Shown: one piece after another, positions 16,773-24,749 of the stretch
Numbering within the stretch: the stretch's first letter is position 1
Layout of the letters: each line of letters starts with the position of its first letter
NCBI GenBank assembly: GCA_949529985.1
Contig: CATIRS010000032.1
Coordinates: 87,275 to 151,274, forward strand
DNA: 64,000 nucleotides
Reading direction: 5' to 3'
Source of the DNA: Owenweeksia sp. TMED14
GTDB taxonomy: Bacteria; Bacteroidota; Bacteroidia; Flavobacteriales; Schleiferiaceae
Translations under genes and position numbers: made by a program
Notes under the pieces: model-generated
What the model was told of the DNA's origin: nothing
Seen by the model: the letters and a program-made list of their open reading frames with translations, nothing else
The model's database searches: none

Positions 16773-19700
16773 ATGAAAAACTTATACTCTTTATTACTAT
16801 CTATTCTATCATTATCAGCTTTTGCGACGAATCATAATGTTTCGGTGACTAATATGTCATTTTCTCCGTCATCATTGTCTATAAACCAAGGAGATACTGT
16901 TACCTGGACTCAGGTTAATGGAACTCATAATGTCAATGGTAACCAGTCAATTTTTCCAACTAATCCGGCAAGTTTTGGGTCAGGTAGCGCCATAGGAGGA
17001 ACATGGGTTTACGCACATTCCTTTTCAGGAACTGGAGTTTATAACTATCATTGTGACCCTCATTCATCATCAATGATCGGATCTATTACAGTCAATCCTG
17101 GTCCATGTTCAGATTTATTTATTTCTGAATACATTGAAGGTTCAGGTAGTAACAAAGCGATTGAAATATATAATCCAACAGCAACTACAATTAATCTGAG
17201 CAACTATTCGATTAATGCTTACAATAATGGTAATACTACTATTACTAACGGGCTATCTCTCCCAAATCATAATCTAGCGTCAGGAGATGTTTATGTAATT
17301 GTCAACCCAAGTGCAGACCCTAATATTTTAGCCCAAGCAGATACTACTTCAGCTATCACTTATTTCAACGGAGATGACGCAATAGTTCTATTTAATAATA
17401 CAGACACTATTGATATAATAGGTGTTGTGGGAATAGATCCTGGATCTGACTGGACTGTTGATTCAGGCTCAACAGCCAACCATACTTTAGTTCGAAAAAG
17501 CCCAGTAACAAGTGGGCAGCTTGATTGGTCCATTGGTGCTTCAGAATGGGATATTTATGCATCTAATACATTTTCATACATCGGGTCACATAGCAATTCA
17601 TGCGTGACTGGTGGAGGAAGTGGCCCTCTTCCAGGGGTATGTTCAGATCTTTTCTTCAGTGAATACGGTGAAGGATCATCAAATCATAAGTACGTAGAAA
17701 TTTATAATCCAACCTCCAGCGCGATTTCACTCTCAGGATACACTGTTTATCTAAGCGGCAATGGAGGATCATACACCAATACATTTACAAGTAATGCGTC
17801 TATTGCTTCCGGTGATGTTTATCTTGTTTGTACAAATCAAGCAGATACTCTAATTCAGGCTGCTTCAGATACAATATTATCTTACCCTTCAATAGTTCAT
17901 TTTAATGGTGATGATGCTCTCATCTTATTTGATGGAACTGACACTATTGATGTTCTCGGAGTTCCTGGAGTTGACCCCGGAAGTAGCTGGGCAGTAGGCT
18001 CCGGATCAACAGCCAATCATACTTTAGTAAGAATGTCAAATGTAACTGGTGGTTCAACTGATTGGACAACTGGAGCATTAGAATGGGATGTTTATCCGCA
18101 AAATACATGGTCCTTTATTGGGGCTCATGCCAGTAGTTGCTCTGGAGGAGGAGGAGGCCCTACTAGCCCGAGCATTCGCTTTACTAGTTCTTCATCTCAA
18201 GTCCTTGAAGGAAATATTGCAACATTCATTGATCTATATATCCAGCCTACATTAACTAATGTCTCTTCTGTAAATGTCAGAGTTTCTCCTGGAAGTGGCT
18301 TTATAGTTGGAACTGACGCTACCATTAATCCTAATATTTCTTCTACAGGAACAATGATCAATATTCCAGCCAATAGTGACACTATTAGCATTGCAATTAC
18401 AGTAATTGATGACGCCATTAATGAAGGTACTGAATATGCTGATTTTATTATTCAATCTGTCGGGAGTGGCTTAACAATTGGTGTAATTGACAGCATGCGA
18501 TTCACTATTAATGATGATGATACACCCATCCCAACTTATACAATACCTCAAATTAAGGGCCAAGATTCAGACGGAGTATCAGATTCACTAGGAGTTTACT
18601 GCAAGGTCATAGGAACCGTCATCGGTGTAAATACACAGTCTGCTTCTACAGGAAACGTTGCATTTACAATTCATGATGGCACTGTTGGTTTTGGTGTGTT
18701 TTCGCCATCTACCTCATCCCATGGATACACAGTAACAGAGGGAGATGTTATTCGTGTCGTAGGGAGTATCGGTCAATTCAATGGACTAGCTCAGGTAGGT
18801 GCAGATTCGATTTCAATTATTTCGACAGGTGCTGGAATTCCAAGTCCAACGGTAATAACAAGTCTCGATGAAACAACAGAAAGCAACCTCCTTAGAGTTA
18901 ATAATGTTACTGTTGTAGATCCAACCCAATGGACAAATGCTGGATCAGGTTTTAATGTTGATGTCTTCGATGGGATTAACACCATAGCCTTAAGAATTGA
19001 CGCAGATGTTACTCTTTTCAATGAACCTTGCCCAACAGGTGTTTTCAATATAATTGGAATTGGTGGTCAATTTGATATGAGTAGCCCTTATACTGGCGGC
19101 TATCAAATGCTGCCCCGTCAAAAAGAAGATGTTATTTTCCCAACACCTACTTCATATGACCTGGCAATAACTGAAATCATGTCAGGATCAAACGATCCTA
19201 ACGTAACCATTAGTGAAGACTGGTTTGAAATACACAATTATGGAAATACAGCTATAGATTTATCGGGATTTTCGTGGGATGACAATAGTTACACCCCCGG
19301 AACTTCCGTATTTACAAATACGACACTGCAACCCGGAAATTCAGTAGTAGTTTGGAAAGGGATGTCAGCGAATAAGGGTGACTTCAGAGGAGCGTGGGGA
19401 ATATCAAATGCAGCTGTTCAGATAATTGCATCCGATGAGTTAGTAAATGGCGCTTTTCCAAGTTTAAGTTCGACTTCAGATGCTGTCGCCCTTTATGACA
19501 CCTCCGCAAGTCCTATCGAGATTTGTCGAGCAGACTATCTATCATCAATAGCTGGGTCCTCAGTTGAATTTGATACCAACTGCTCTTACTTAGGTAATTC
19601 TGTTGCAGGGATTAGAGGAGCATATGTATCTACTGGAGGTGATATCGGATCACCGGGAGATGAAGCTTTTCCTTATAGTTTACCTCATGATGAACTCGTA

Positions 19701-19931
19701 AAAATTAAGCTTTTCCCAAATCCAGCATCAGGTTCAGTAAATCTTCATATCCCGATAGTCGGCACTAAGATTGTACGAGTCATCAATACACTTGGTCAAA
19801 ATGTTTATTTCAACGAAACAGAAAAATCTATTTTATTAATTGATACAGAGAAATTCCATAATGGAATATTCTTAGTCCAGATTCAAACTTCGCAAGGGGA
19901 AAAGACTTTGCGCTTAGTTGTACAGCAATAG
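16773..19931 (+). CDS. T9SS surface protein with cupredoxin, lamin-tail, Calx-beta and OB-like domains
   Basis: This 1052-residue protein begins with a signal peptide (cut near AFA-T19). Residues 20-110 form a plastocyanin-like domain with a complete type 1 copper set: H52 (GTHNVNG), C94, H97 and M101 (HCDPHSSSM). Two lamin-tail domains follow at about 112-275 and 288-465 (SDLFISEYIEGSGSNKAIEI and SDLFFSEYGEGSSNHKYVEI), then a Calx-beta domain at about 475-590, an OB-fold-like segment at about 595-740, a third lamin-tail-like domain at about 795-930 and a type A sorting domain (KLFPNPASGSVNLHI) at the C-terminus. Lamin-tail and OB domains often accompany extracellular nucleases such as ExeM, but no nuclease domain is present here. 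A strong hairpin terminator follows. Confidence 0.8.
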   Translation: MKNLYSLLLSILSLSAFATNHNVSVTNMSFSPSSLSINQGDTVTWTQVNGTHNVNGNQSIFPTNPASFGSGSAIGGTWVYAHSFSGTGVYNYHCDPHSSSMIGSITVNPGPCSDLFISEYIEGSGSNKAIEIYNPTATTINLSNYSINAYNNGNTTITNGLSLPNHNLASGDVYVIVNPSADPNILAQADTTSAITYFNGDDAIVLFNNTDTIDIIGVVGIDPGSDWTVDSGSTANHTLVRKSPVTSGQLDWSIGASEWDIYASNTFSYIGSHSNSCVTGGGSGPLPGVCSDLFFSEYGEGSSNHKYVEIYNPTSSAISLSGYTVYLSGNGGSYTNTFTSNASIASGDVYLVCTNQADTLIQAASDTILSYPSIVHFNGDDALILFDGTDTIDVLGVPGVDPGSSWAVGSGSTANHTLVRMSNVTGGSTDWTTGALEWDVYPQNTWSFIGAHASSCSGGGGGPTSPSIRFTSSSSQVLEGNIATFIDLYIQPTLTNVSSVNVRVSPGSGFIVGTDATINPNISSTGTMINIPANSDTISIAITVIDDAINEGTEYADFIIQSVGSGLTIGVIDSMRFTINDDDTPIPTYTIPQIKGQDSDGVSDSLGVYCKVIGTVIGVNTQSASTGNVAFTIHDGTVGFGVFSPSTSSHGYTVTEGDVIRVVGSIGQFNGLAQVGADSISIISTGAGIPSPTVITSLDETTESNLLRVNNVTVVDPTQWTNAGSGFNVDVFDGINTIALRIDADVTLFNEPCPTGVFNIIGIGGQFDMSSPYTGGYQMLPRQKEDVIFPTPTSYDLAITEIMSGSNDPNVTISEDWFEIHNYGNTAIDLSGFSWDDNSYTPGTSVFTNTTLQPGNSVVVWKGMSANKGDFRGAWGISNAAVQIIASDELVNGAFPSLSSTSDAVALYDTSASPIEICRADYLSSIAGSSVEFDTNCSYLGNSVAGIRGAYVSTGGDIGSPGDEAFPYSLPHDELVKIKLFPNPASGSVNLHIPIVGTKIVRVINTLGQNVYFNETEKSILLIDTEKFHNGIFLVQIQTSQGEKTLRLVVQQ

Positions 19932-19992
19932 AATTAAATGACAGTCAAAATTGACCGGCATTTTTATTTTCTTTGAATAGAAAGTAGTTCTC

Positions 19993-20029
19993 AAAAAAAA
20001 AGGCCAGCAACTATGCTGGCCTTTTTTTT
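19993..20029. terminator. Bidirectional hairpin terminator
   Basis: A GC-rich stem, AGGCCAGCA paired with TGCTGGCCT around a four-base loop, is flanked by A9 on the left and T8-9 on the right. It therefore reads as an intrinsic terminator on both strands: for the cupredoxin/lamin-tail gene on the plus strand and for tRNA-Gly on the minus strand. Its edge is one or two bases from the mature tRNA 3' end. Confidence 0.85.
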
Positions 20030-20030
20030 G

Positions 20031-20103
<73 letters not shown>

Positions 20104-20161
20104 ATTTGGGCGACAAAAATAGAAAGAAATCTCTCCTTATCAACAATATAAATTGAAAATA

Positions 20162-22759
20162 TTAACCTTTATCTAATAAGGTTTTCCATCGTTGAATAAG
20201 AAGAAGAGCATCGATCGGAGAAATGGCGTTAGGATCGACTTCTTCGAGCTCGGCCTTTAAGGCTTCAATCTCTGGACTAACCCATTGAACTATCGACAAT
20301 TGATGATCATTTGAAGATTCATCTGTCTCCTTGGTTGACTTTTCAGAATTTCCATGCAACACCTCCAATTCTGCCAATAAATCCTGAGCCCTTAGAACAA
20401 CGGTTAAAGGCATCCCAGCCATCTTAGCGACATAGATTCCAAAGCTGTGGTTAGATCCACCTGGTTGTAACTTCCTCAGAAACAAAATTTCACCATTTTC
20501 TTCAAGCACCGAAACATGCCTATTTCGGACCCTATTACAAGTTATTTCCAGAGAGGAAAGCTCGTGATAATGTGTTGCAAATAGTGTCAGGGGTCTAAAT
20601 GGGTGTGAGTGTAAATATTCAGTTATTGATTGGGCAATACTCAATCCATCATACGTTGCTGTACCCCTACCAATCTCATCGAGAAGTACTAAACTTCTAT
20701 CCGATAAACTGTTTAGAATACTAGCGGTTTCCGACATTTCTACCATAAAAGTTGACTCACCCTCGCTTAGGTTGTCACTAGCTCCTACTCTTACGAAGAG
20801 TCGATCAAAAATAGTTAGGTTCGCTGACTCCGCAGGAACAAAACTCCCCATTTGACCAAGGATTGAAATTAATGCTGTCTGCCGCAAAAGGGCAGACTTT
20901 CCGCTCATATTTGGGCCAGTGATAAGCCATATTTGTTCCGTAGAAGAATTTAATAGCACATCATTTGGCACATAGTACTCCCCCTCAGGAAGGGTTTTTT
21001 CTATAACTGGATGCCTTCCTTGTGTTACAGAATATTGGTGGCTATCATTCCAAATTGGGACAGTCCACGAGTATTTAATAGCCAACTTCGCAAAGCAGAA
21101 TAATACATCTATAGATGCAATACATTTCGCAGTACTTAGTAATTGAGGAACGTAAACCTGCGCCTTACTAACTAAATCAGAATATAGTTTAGCCTCAAGT
21201 GCACTCACTTCAATTTCAGCATTTAAAATTTCTACTTCTAATGTCTTAAGTTCTTCTGTTATATATCGCTCTGCATTTACCAATGTTTGCTTTCTAATCC
21301 ATGATGCCGGCACTTTATCTTTTTGAGAATTCCTAACTTCTAGATAATACCCAAAAACAGAATTAAAATTAATTTTGAGCCCTTGAATTTCGCTGTTTTT
21401 TGTTTCTCTTTCCAATATAGCCTCCAAAACTTTTTTGGAGTCGTCCTTCAAATTTCGATAATTATCTAATTCTCTATTGAAGCCTTCGCGAATAATTCCA
21501 CCTTTAGACACCAGTAGAGGCAGGTCATCGCTTAAGGTTTTATTAATTACTTTGGATAATTCAAATAAAGGATCTAACATTTCTAGATAAGGCATCCAAG
21601 GAGTCTCACCATTTAACAATTCACCAATATTCTCTACTTGAGAAAGACTTTCAGCAACTCGTTTTAACTCCCTAGGGCCAATTCTACTGGTAGATAACCT
21701 TGTACTCAAACGCTCGATATCTGAAATCAACTTAAGACATTCTTCGATTTTTGTCTTAGTTTCATTTAAGTGAATAGCGGATGAAACTGCATCTTGACGC
21801 TGCTTGATAAGTTGAATATTTGTCATTGGCAACACAAGCCATCTTCTTAGAGCGCGTCCACCCATAGGAGTTAAGCAGAAATCTAAAACATCCAGTAATG
21901 AGGAACCTATATTATGAGGTGTTTGAAACAACTCTAAATTATTCATAGTAAACCTATCCATCCAAAGATGAGAAGATGATCTAAGCCGTTGAATCGCTAT
22001 TATATGAGATTTTTGATTATACTGGGATTGATCCAAGTAATGCAACAAGGCTCCAGCAGCTATTATTGCTAATGGGGCATCTTCGAGTCCAAAACCTTTT
22101 ACATTTTTTGTTTTAAAATGATTGTTGATTTTTTCTTTAGCATAATCCGATTGAAAAATCCAGTCCTCTATACTTGAAGGTGTTCTGGTGCCCAAAAATT
22201 TTGTAATTAAAGGAGATCTCTGCCTTCTATTGTAGACTAATTCTTTAGGCTGAAAACTTTGAATCCATTTATCAATTTCAATATGTGAACCTTGCGCAAC
22301 AAGAAATTCTCCAGTTGAAACATCTAATAGAGCAATTCCCCCTTCTTTATCATCGATATGCAATGAAGCTATATAGTTATTTGAATTGCTCTTTAAAAAA
22401 AATTCTGAATGTGAAATTCCTGGGGTAATTACCTCCGTAATACCTCTTTTTACAATTCCTTTTACCGATCTAGGATCTTCCAATTGTTCACATACAGCAA
22501 CCTTAAATCCTTCATTTACAAGGCGAGGCATATAAGTATCTATCGAATGATGTGGGAATCCAGCAAGTTCTATTGCTGATGCTGCGCCATTACTTCGTTT
22601 TGTTAATGTAATTCCAAGAGCCTTAGATGTTTTTACTGCATCCGCACCAAACGTTTCATAAAAATCACCAACTCGAAATAATAATATAGCCTCTGGCTGC
22701 TCTACTTTTAGAGCATTATATTGACGCATTAACGGTGTTTCTGAGGAAGATTTTAACAT
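20162..22759 (-). CDS. mutS: DNA mismatch repair protein MutS
   Basis: The 865-residue protein matches the length of MutS1. It binds mispaired or looped-out bases and, with ATP, recruits MutL to start repair. The N-terminal mismatch-binding domain has RVGDFYETFG, which contains the F-Y-E motif that stacks on the mismatch (near residue 32). The ATPase has Walker A GPNMSGKS, the ST-rich SEGESTFMVEM segment, Walker B LVLLDEIGRGTATYDG and FATHYHEL. A C-terminal acidic, Ser-rich linker precedes a helical end. It is divergent from the RNA methyltransferase gene, with an 87-base gap holding a perfect inverted repeat. tRNA-Gly lies downstream on the same strand. Confidence 0.97.
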   Translation of the reverse strand: MLKSSSETPLMRQYNALKVEQPEAILLFRVGDFYETFGADAVKTSKALGITLTKRSNGAASAIELAGFPHHSIDTYMPRLVNEGFKVAVCEQLEDPRSVKGIVKRGITEVITPGISHSEFFLKSNSNNYIASLHIDDKEGGIALLDVSTGEFLVAQGSHIEIDKWIQSFQPKELVYNRRQRSPLITKFLGTRTPSSIEDWIFQSDYAKEKINNHFKTKNVKGFGLEDAPLAIIAAGALLHYLDQSQYNQKSHIIAIQRLRSSSHLWMDRFTMNNLELFQTPHNIGSSLLDVLDFCLTPMGGRALRRWLVLPMTNIQLIKQRQDAVSSAIHLNETKTKIEECLKLISDIERLSTRLSTSRIGPRELKRVAESLSQVENIGELLNGETPWMPYLEMLDPLFELSKVINKTLSDDLPLLVSKGGIIREGFNRELDNYRNLKDDSKKVLEAILERETKNSEIQGLKINFNSVFGYYLEVRNSQKDKVPASWIRKQTLVNAERYITEELKTLEVEILNAEIEVSALEAKLYSDLVSKAQVYVPQLLSTAKCIASIDVLFCFAKLAIKYSWTVPIWNDSHQYSVTQGRHPVIEKTLPEGEYYVPNDVLLNSSTEQIWLITGPNMSGKSALLRQTALISILGQMGSFVPAESANLTIFDRLFVRVGASDNLSEGESTFMVEMSETASILNSLSDRSLVLLDEIGRGTATYDGLSIAQSITEYLHSHPFRPLTLFATHYHELSSLEITCNRVRNRHVSVLEENGEILFLRKLQPGGSNHSFGIYVAKMAGMPLTVVLRAQDLLAELEVLHGNSEKSTKETDESSNDHQLSIVQWVSPEIEALKAELEEVDPNAISPIDALLLIQRWKTLLDKG

Positions 22760-22777
22760 ATTTCTATCTCTTTAACA

Positions 22778-22801
22778 GTCTTATCTTTGCTAAGATAAGA
22801 C
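22778..22801. promoter_or_regulatory. Perfect 10-bp inverted repeat overlapping a -7-like element
   Basis: GTCTTATCTT and AAGATAAGAC form a perfect 10-base inverted repeat around TGCT between the divergent mutS and RNA methyltransferase genes. The plus-strand arm and loop contain TATCTTTG (22782-22789), an exact TAnnTTTG -7 match placed to drive the methyltransferase; I see no -33 TTG at standard spacing. It could be an operator or a small hairpin in the 5' leader. There is no T tract, so it is not a terminator. Confidence 0.4.
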
Positions 22802-22846
22802 GTCATCTAATCAACGACCGCAACTGTTCAAAAGACGAATTTTATT

Positions 22847-23383
22847 ATGAGAAAAAGAAGTACTTCTGAGCTTAATCGTTTAAATCCTGAGTCTTACCCT
22901 AAGACCTATAAAACTCCAGTTTGGGTCATTTTAGAAAATATACGCAGCGCACACAATGTCGGCAGTTTTTTCCGAACAGCCGATGCTTTCGGACTTGCAG
23001 GAATATCCCTTTGCGGGTATTGCGCTAAACCTCCACACAAGCAACTAGACAAAGTTGCACTTGGAGCAACTGATTCTGTACCGTGGTTAGGCTTTGATAA
23101 TACAACCGATTCAATTAAGGAAGCACGCAAAAAAGGTTACTTAATTTTAGCTGTAGAACAAGTGCAGGGAGCTCAGTCTCTTGAGAATATGCCATACCCG
23201 GAGAATGGAATCGCCTTAGTTTTCGGGAATGAGGTAAATGGCATCGAGGAAAGAACTCTTAGCTTATGCGACGGAGCAATTGAAGTACCTCAATTTGGAA
23301 TGAAGCATAGTTTAAATGTAAGCGTTTGTGGAGGATCAGTATTATGGGAAGCGACTCGCAAATATCGACTTGATTTCAAATAA
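22847..23383 (+). CDS. SpoU/TrmH-family RNA 2'-O-methyltransferase
   Basis: The 178-residue protein has the three SPOUT motifs: NIRSAHNVGSFFRTADAFG near 29, ALVFGNEVNGIEERTL near 123, and EVPQFGMKHSLNVSVCGGSVLWEATR near 145. These form the trefoil knot that binds S-adenosylmethionine. Members methylate ribose 2'-O positions in tRNA or rRNA. The lack of an N-terminal L30e-like substrate-binding domain places it with short TrmH-type enzymes. The exact target nucleotide cannot be told. It is followed by a long inverted repeat that terminates transcription before the convergent OmpA gene. Confidence 0.88.
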   Translation: MRKRSTSELNRLNPESYPKTYKTPVWVILENIRSAHNVGSFFRTADAFGLAGISLCGYCAKPPHKQLDKVALGATDSVPWLGFDNTTDSIKEARKKGYLILAVEQVQGAQSLENMPYPENGIALVFGNEVNGIEERTLSLCDGAIEVPQFGMKHSLNVSVCGGSVLWEATRKYRLDFK

Positions 23384-23392
23384 AGGAAAATA

Positions 23393-23443
23393 AATTTTGG
23401 TATAAAAAAGAGGATTAAACATCCTCTTTTTTATACCAAAATT
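23393..23443. terminator. Bidirectional terminator with perfect 23-bp stem
   Basis: Two perfectly complementary 23-base arms (23393-23415 and 23421-23443) surround a five-base loop, TAAAC. The core AGAGGAT/ATCCTCT is followed by T6 on each strand, so it can end both the methyltransferase and the OmpA transcripts, whose stop codons lie on either side. Confidence 0.85.
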
Positions 23444-23453
23444 ATAAAAACAT

Positions 23454-24188
23454 TTATTTTATAAATTGAAATTCAACTCTGCGATTGTGAACATTTTTTG
23501 TGCTGAGCAAATCACCTTCACCCATTGTCTTAATCTCAAAACGTGCTTGAGACAGTTGAAAAGTGGTAGTCAAGGATCTTACTACTGATTTCGCCCGGCG
23601 TTCGCCAACCTTAAGATTTACTCGTTCAGAACCAGTTTTATCGGTGTGGCCTACAACACACAAACGAATACTAGGGTTGGCTTTCATCATTTTTGCAACT
23701 GTAGCTAACTTAACCTCGTCACCTGGTGAAAGACTTGCCGAATTAGTTGAGAAATACATCTCAGGTATAAAAGCTTCAGCTACCTTATTGCTCAATGTTC
23801 CTTCGATTTTTCTTCCTTGAAAGTTTACAAGTGCTCCAGCAGGAGTGTTTTTCTCTTGATCTTTCGAATCAAGAACTCCGTCTCCATCAGTATCTATTTC
23901 ACGACCTGAAGCATCAACACGTGCGCCTCTTTGAGTGAATGGGTCTGTATCTAGTTCATGGCGAACTCCATCACCGTCAAGATCCAATGCCCTTCCAGAT
24001 CCGTCTACTAAGGCTCCTTTTGGGGTATTTGACTCTAAGTCAAATACGTCTGAAACGCCATCGCCATCATTATCAATTTGAACTTTTGCCAAATCGCTTT
24101 TAAGCGTTCCTACAGCATCTTCAAGTTCCTTAATTTGAGCGCAGGAAACAAACGCTATGGATAGAACTCCTAGGATTACGTATTTCAT
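23454..24188 (-). CDS. OmpA-family lipoprotein with thrombospondin type 3 repeats
   Basis: The 244-residue protein has a lipoprotein signal with lipobox VSC (C16), a short coiled-coil stretch (about 18-38), three calcium-binding thrombospondin type 3-like repeats (IDNDGDGVSDVFD, LDLDGDGVRHELD, IDTDGDGVLDSKD) at about 40-115, and an OmpA C-terminal domain at about 135-244 (LCVVGHTDKTGSERVNLKVG, ERRAKSVVRSL). The last domain binds peptidoglycan, so the protein tethers the outer membrane to the wall. A candidate TTG-N17-TACATTTG promoter lies inside the 3' end of folK, which precedes it on the same strand. Confidence 0.88.
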   Translation of the reverse strand: MKYVILGVLSIAFVSCAQIKELEDAVGTLKSDLAKVQIDNDGDGVSDVFDLESNTPKGALVDGSGRALDLDGDGVRHELDTDPFTQRGARVDASGREIDTDGDGVLDSKDQEKNTPAGALVNFQGRKIEGTLSNKVAEAFIPEMYFSTNSASLSPGDEVKLATVAKMMKANPSIRLCVVGHTDKTGSERVNLKVGERRAKSVVRSLTTTFQLSQARFEIKTMGEGDLLSTKNVHNRRVEFQFIK

Positions 24189-24203
24189 CGTTTTTTTTGT
24201 AAT

Positions 24204-24719
24204 TTATTTATGCAAATGTACCAAATTTTCATCGCTACAAGAAGCCAGTAATGAAACGATACTAGATTTACTATTAGGGTGAGTCCAATCAGACCAATAT
24301 TCAGCCAGCGGAATGAGTACAAATCGTCTTTTTAGCATCCTCGGATGCGGAACCTCCAGATTCGGAGATAAATATTCTCCTTCAGACCACAGAATAATAT
24401 CTATATCAATTACTCTATTTTCATAATCTTGCAATTTTTTATTTCTAATTCTACCATTTTTTCTCTCAATATCTAATAAACAAGTCATCAAGTCACAAAG
24501 TGGAAATTCCCATTTAACCTCTATCATTTGATTCAAGAAATCCTCTCCTTCAAAGCCCCATGATTTTGATCGATAAAGACTCCCTTTTTTCACAAGAGGA
24601 GCTAGTTTATTTAAATCATTTATTACAGCCTTGATTACAGAAATTGGATCTTCTAAATTACTTCCCAATAAGATTAAAACGCGGTTTCTTTGATCAGTAG
24701 ACCGTATCTTCCCGTCCAT
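24204..24719 (-). CDS. folK: 2-amino-4-hydroxy-6-hydroxymethyldihydropteridine diphosphokinase
   Basis: This 171-residue cytoplasmic enzyme transfers pyrophosphate from ATP to 6-hydroxymethyl-dihydropterin, the step before dihydropteroate synthesis in folate biosynthesis. Family landmarks are LLGSNLEDP near 17, SLYRSKSWGFEGEDFLNQ near 47, the signature ENRVIDIDIILW near 105 with the metal-binding DxD, and HPRMLKRRFVLIPLAEY near 122. It is divergent from sppA, with 30 bases between the two start codons, and upstream of the OmpA gene. It complements thyA and folA elsewhere in the window. Confidence 0.93.
   Translation of the reverse strand: MDGKIRSTDQRNRVLILLGSNLEDPISVIKAVINDLNKLAPLVKKGSLYRSKSWGFEGEDFLNQMIEVKWEFPLCDLMTCLLDIERKNGRIRNKKLQDYENRVIDIDIILWSEGEYLSPNLEVPHPRMLKRRFVLIPLAEYWSDWTHPNSKSSIVSLLASCSDENLVHLHK
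24213..24240 (-). promoter_or_regulatory. Candidate -33/-7 promoter for the OmpA lipoprotein gene
   Basis: On the minus strand TTG (24240-24238) is followed after 17 bases by TACATTTG (24220-24213), an exact TAnnTTTG match, about 25 bases before the ATG at 24188. It overlaps the last codons of folK, giving the OmpA gene its own promoter. Confidence 0.5.
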
Positions 24720-24749
24720 AATTTTTATTTAATTAAATTCATCTTTTCC

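Noticed and set aside
24690-24749. Upstream start for sppA giving 20 more residues
   Set aside because: It would overlap folK on the other strand and place a poor, hydrophilic segment before the natural signal anchor at 24750.
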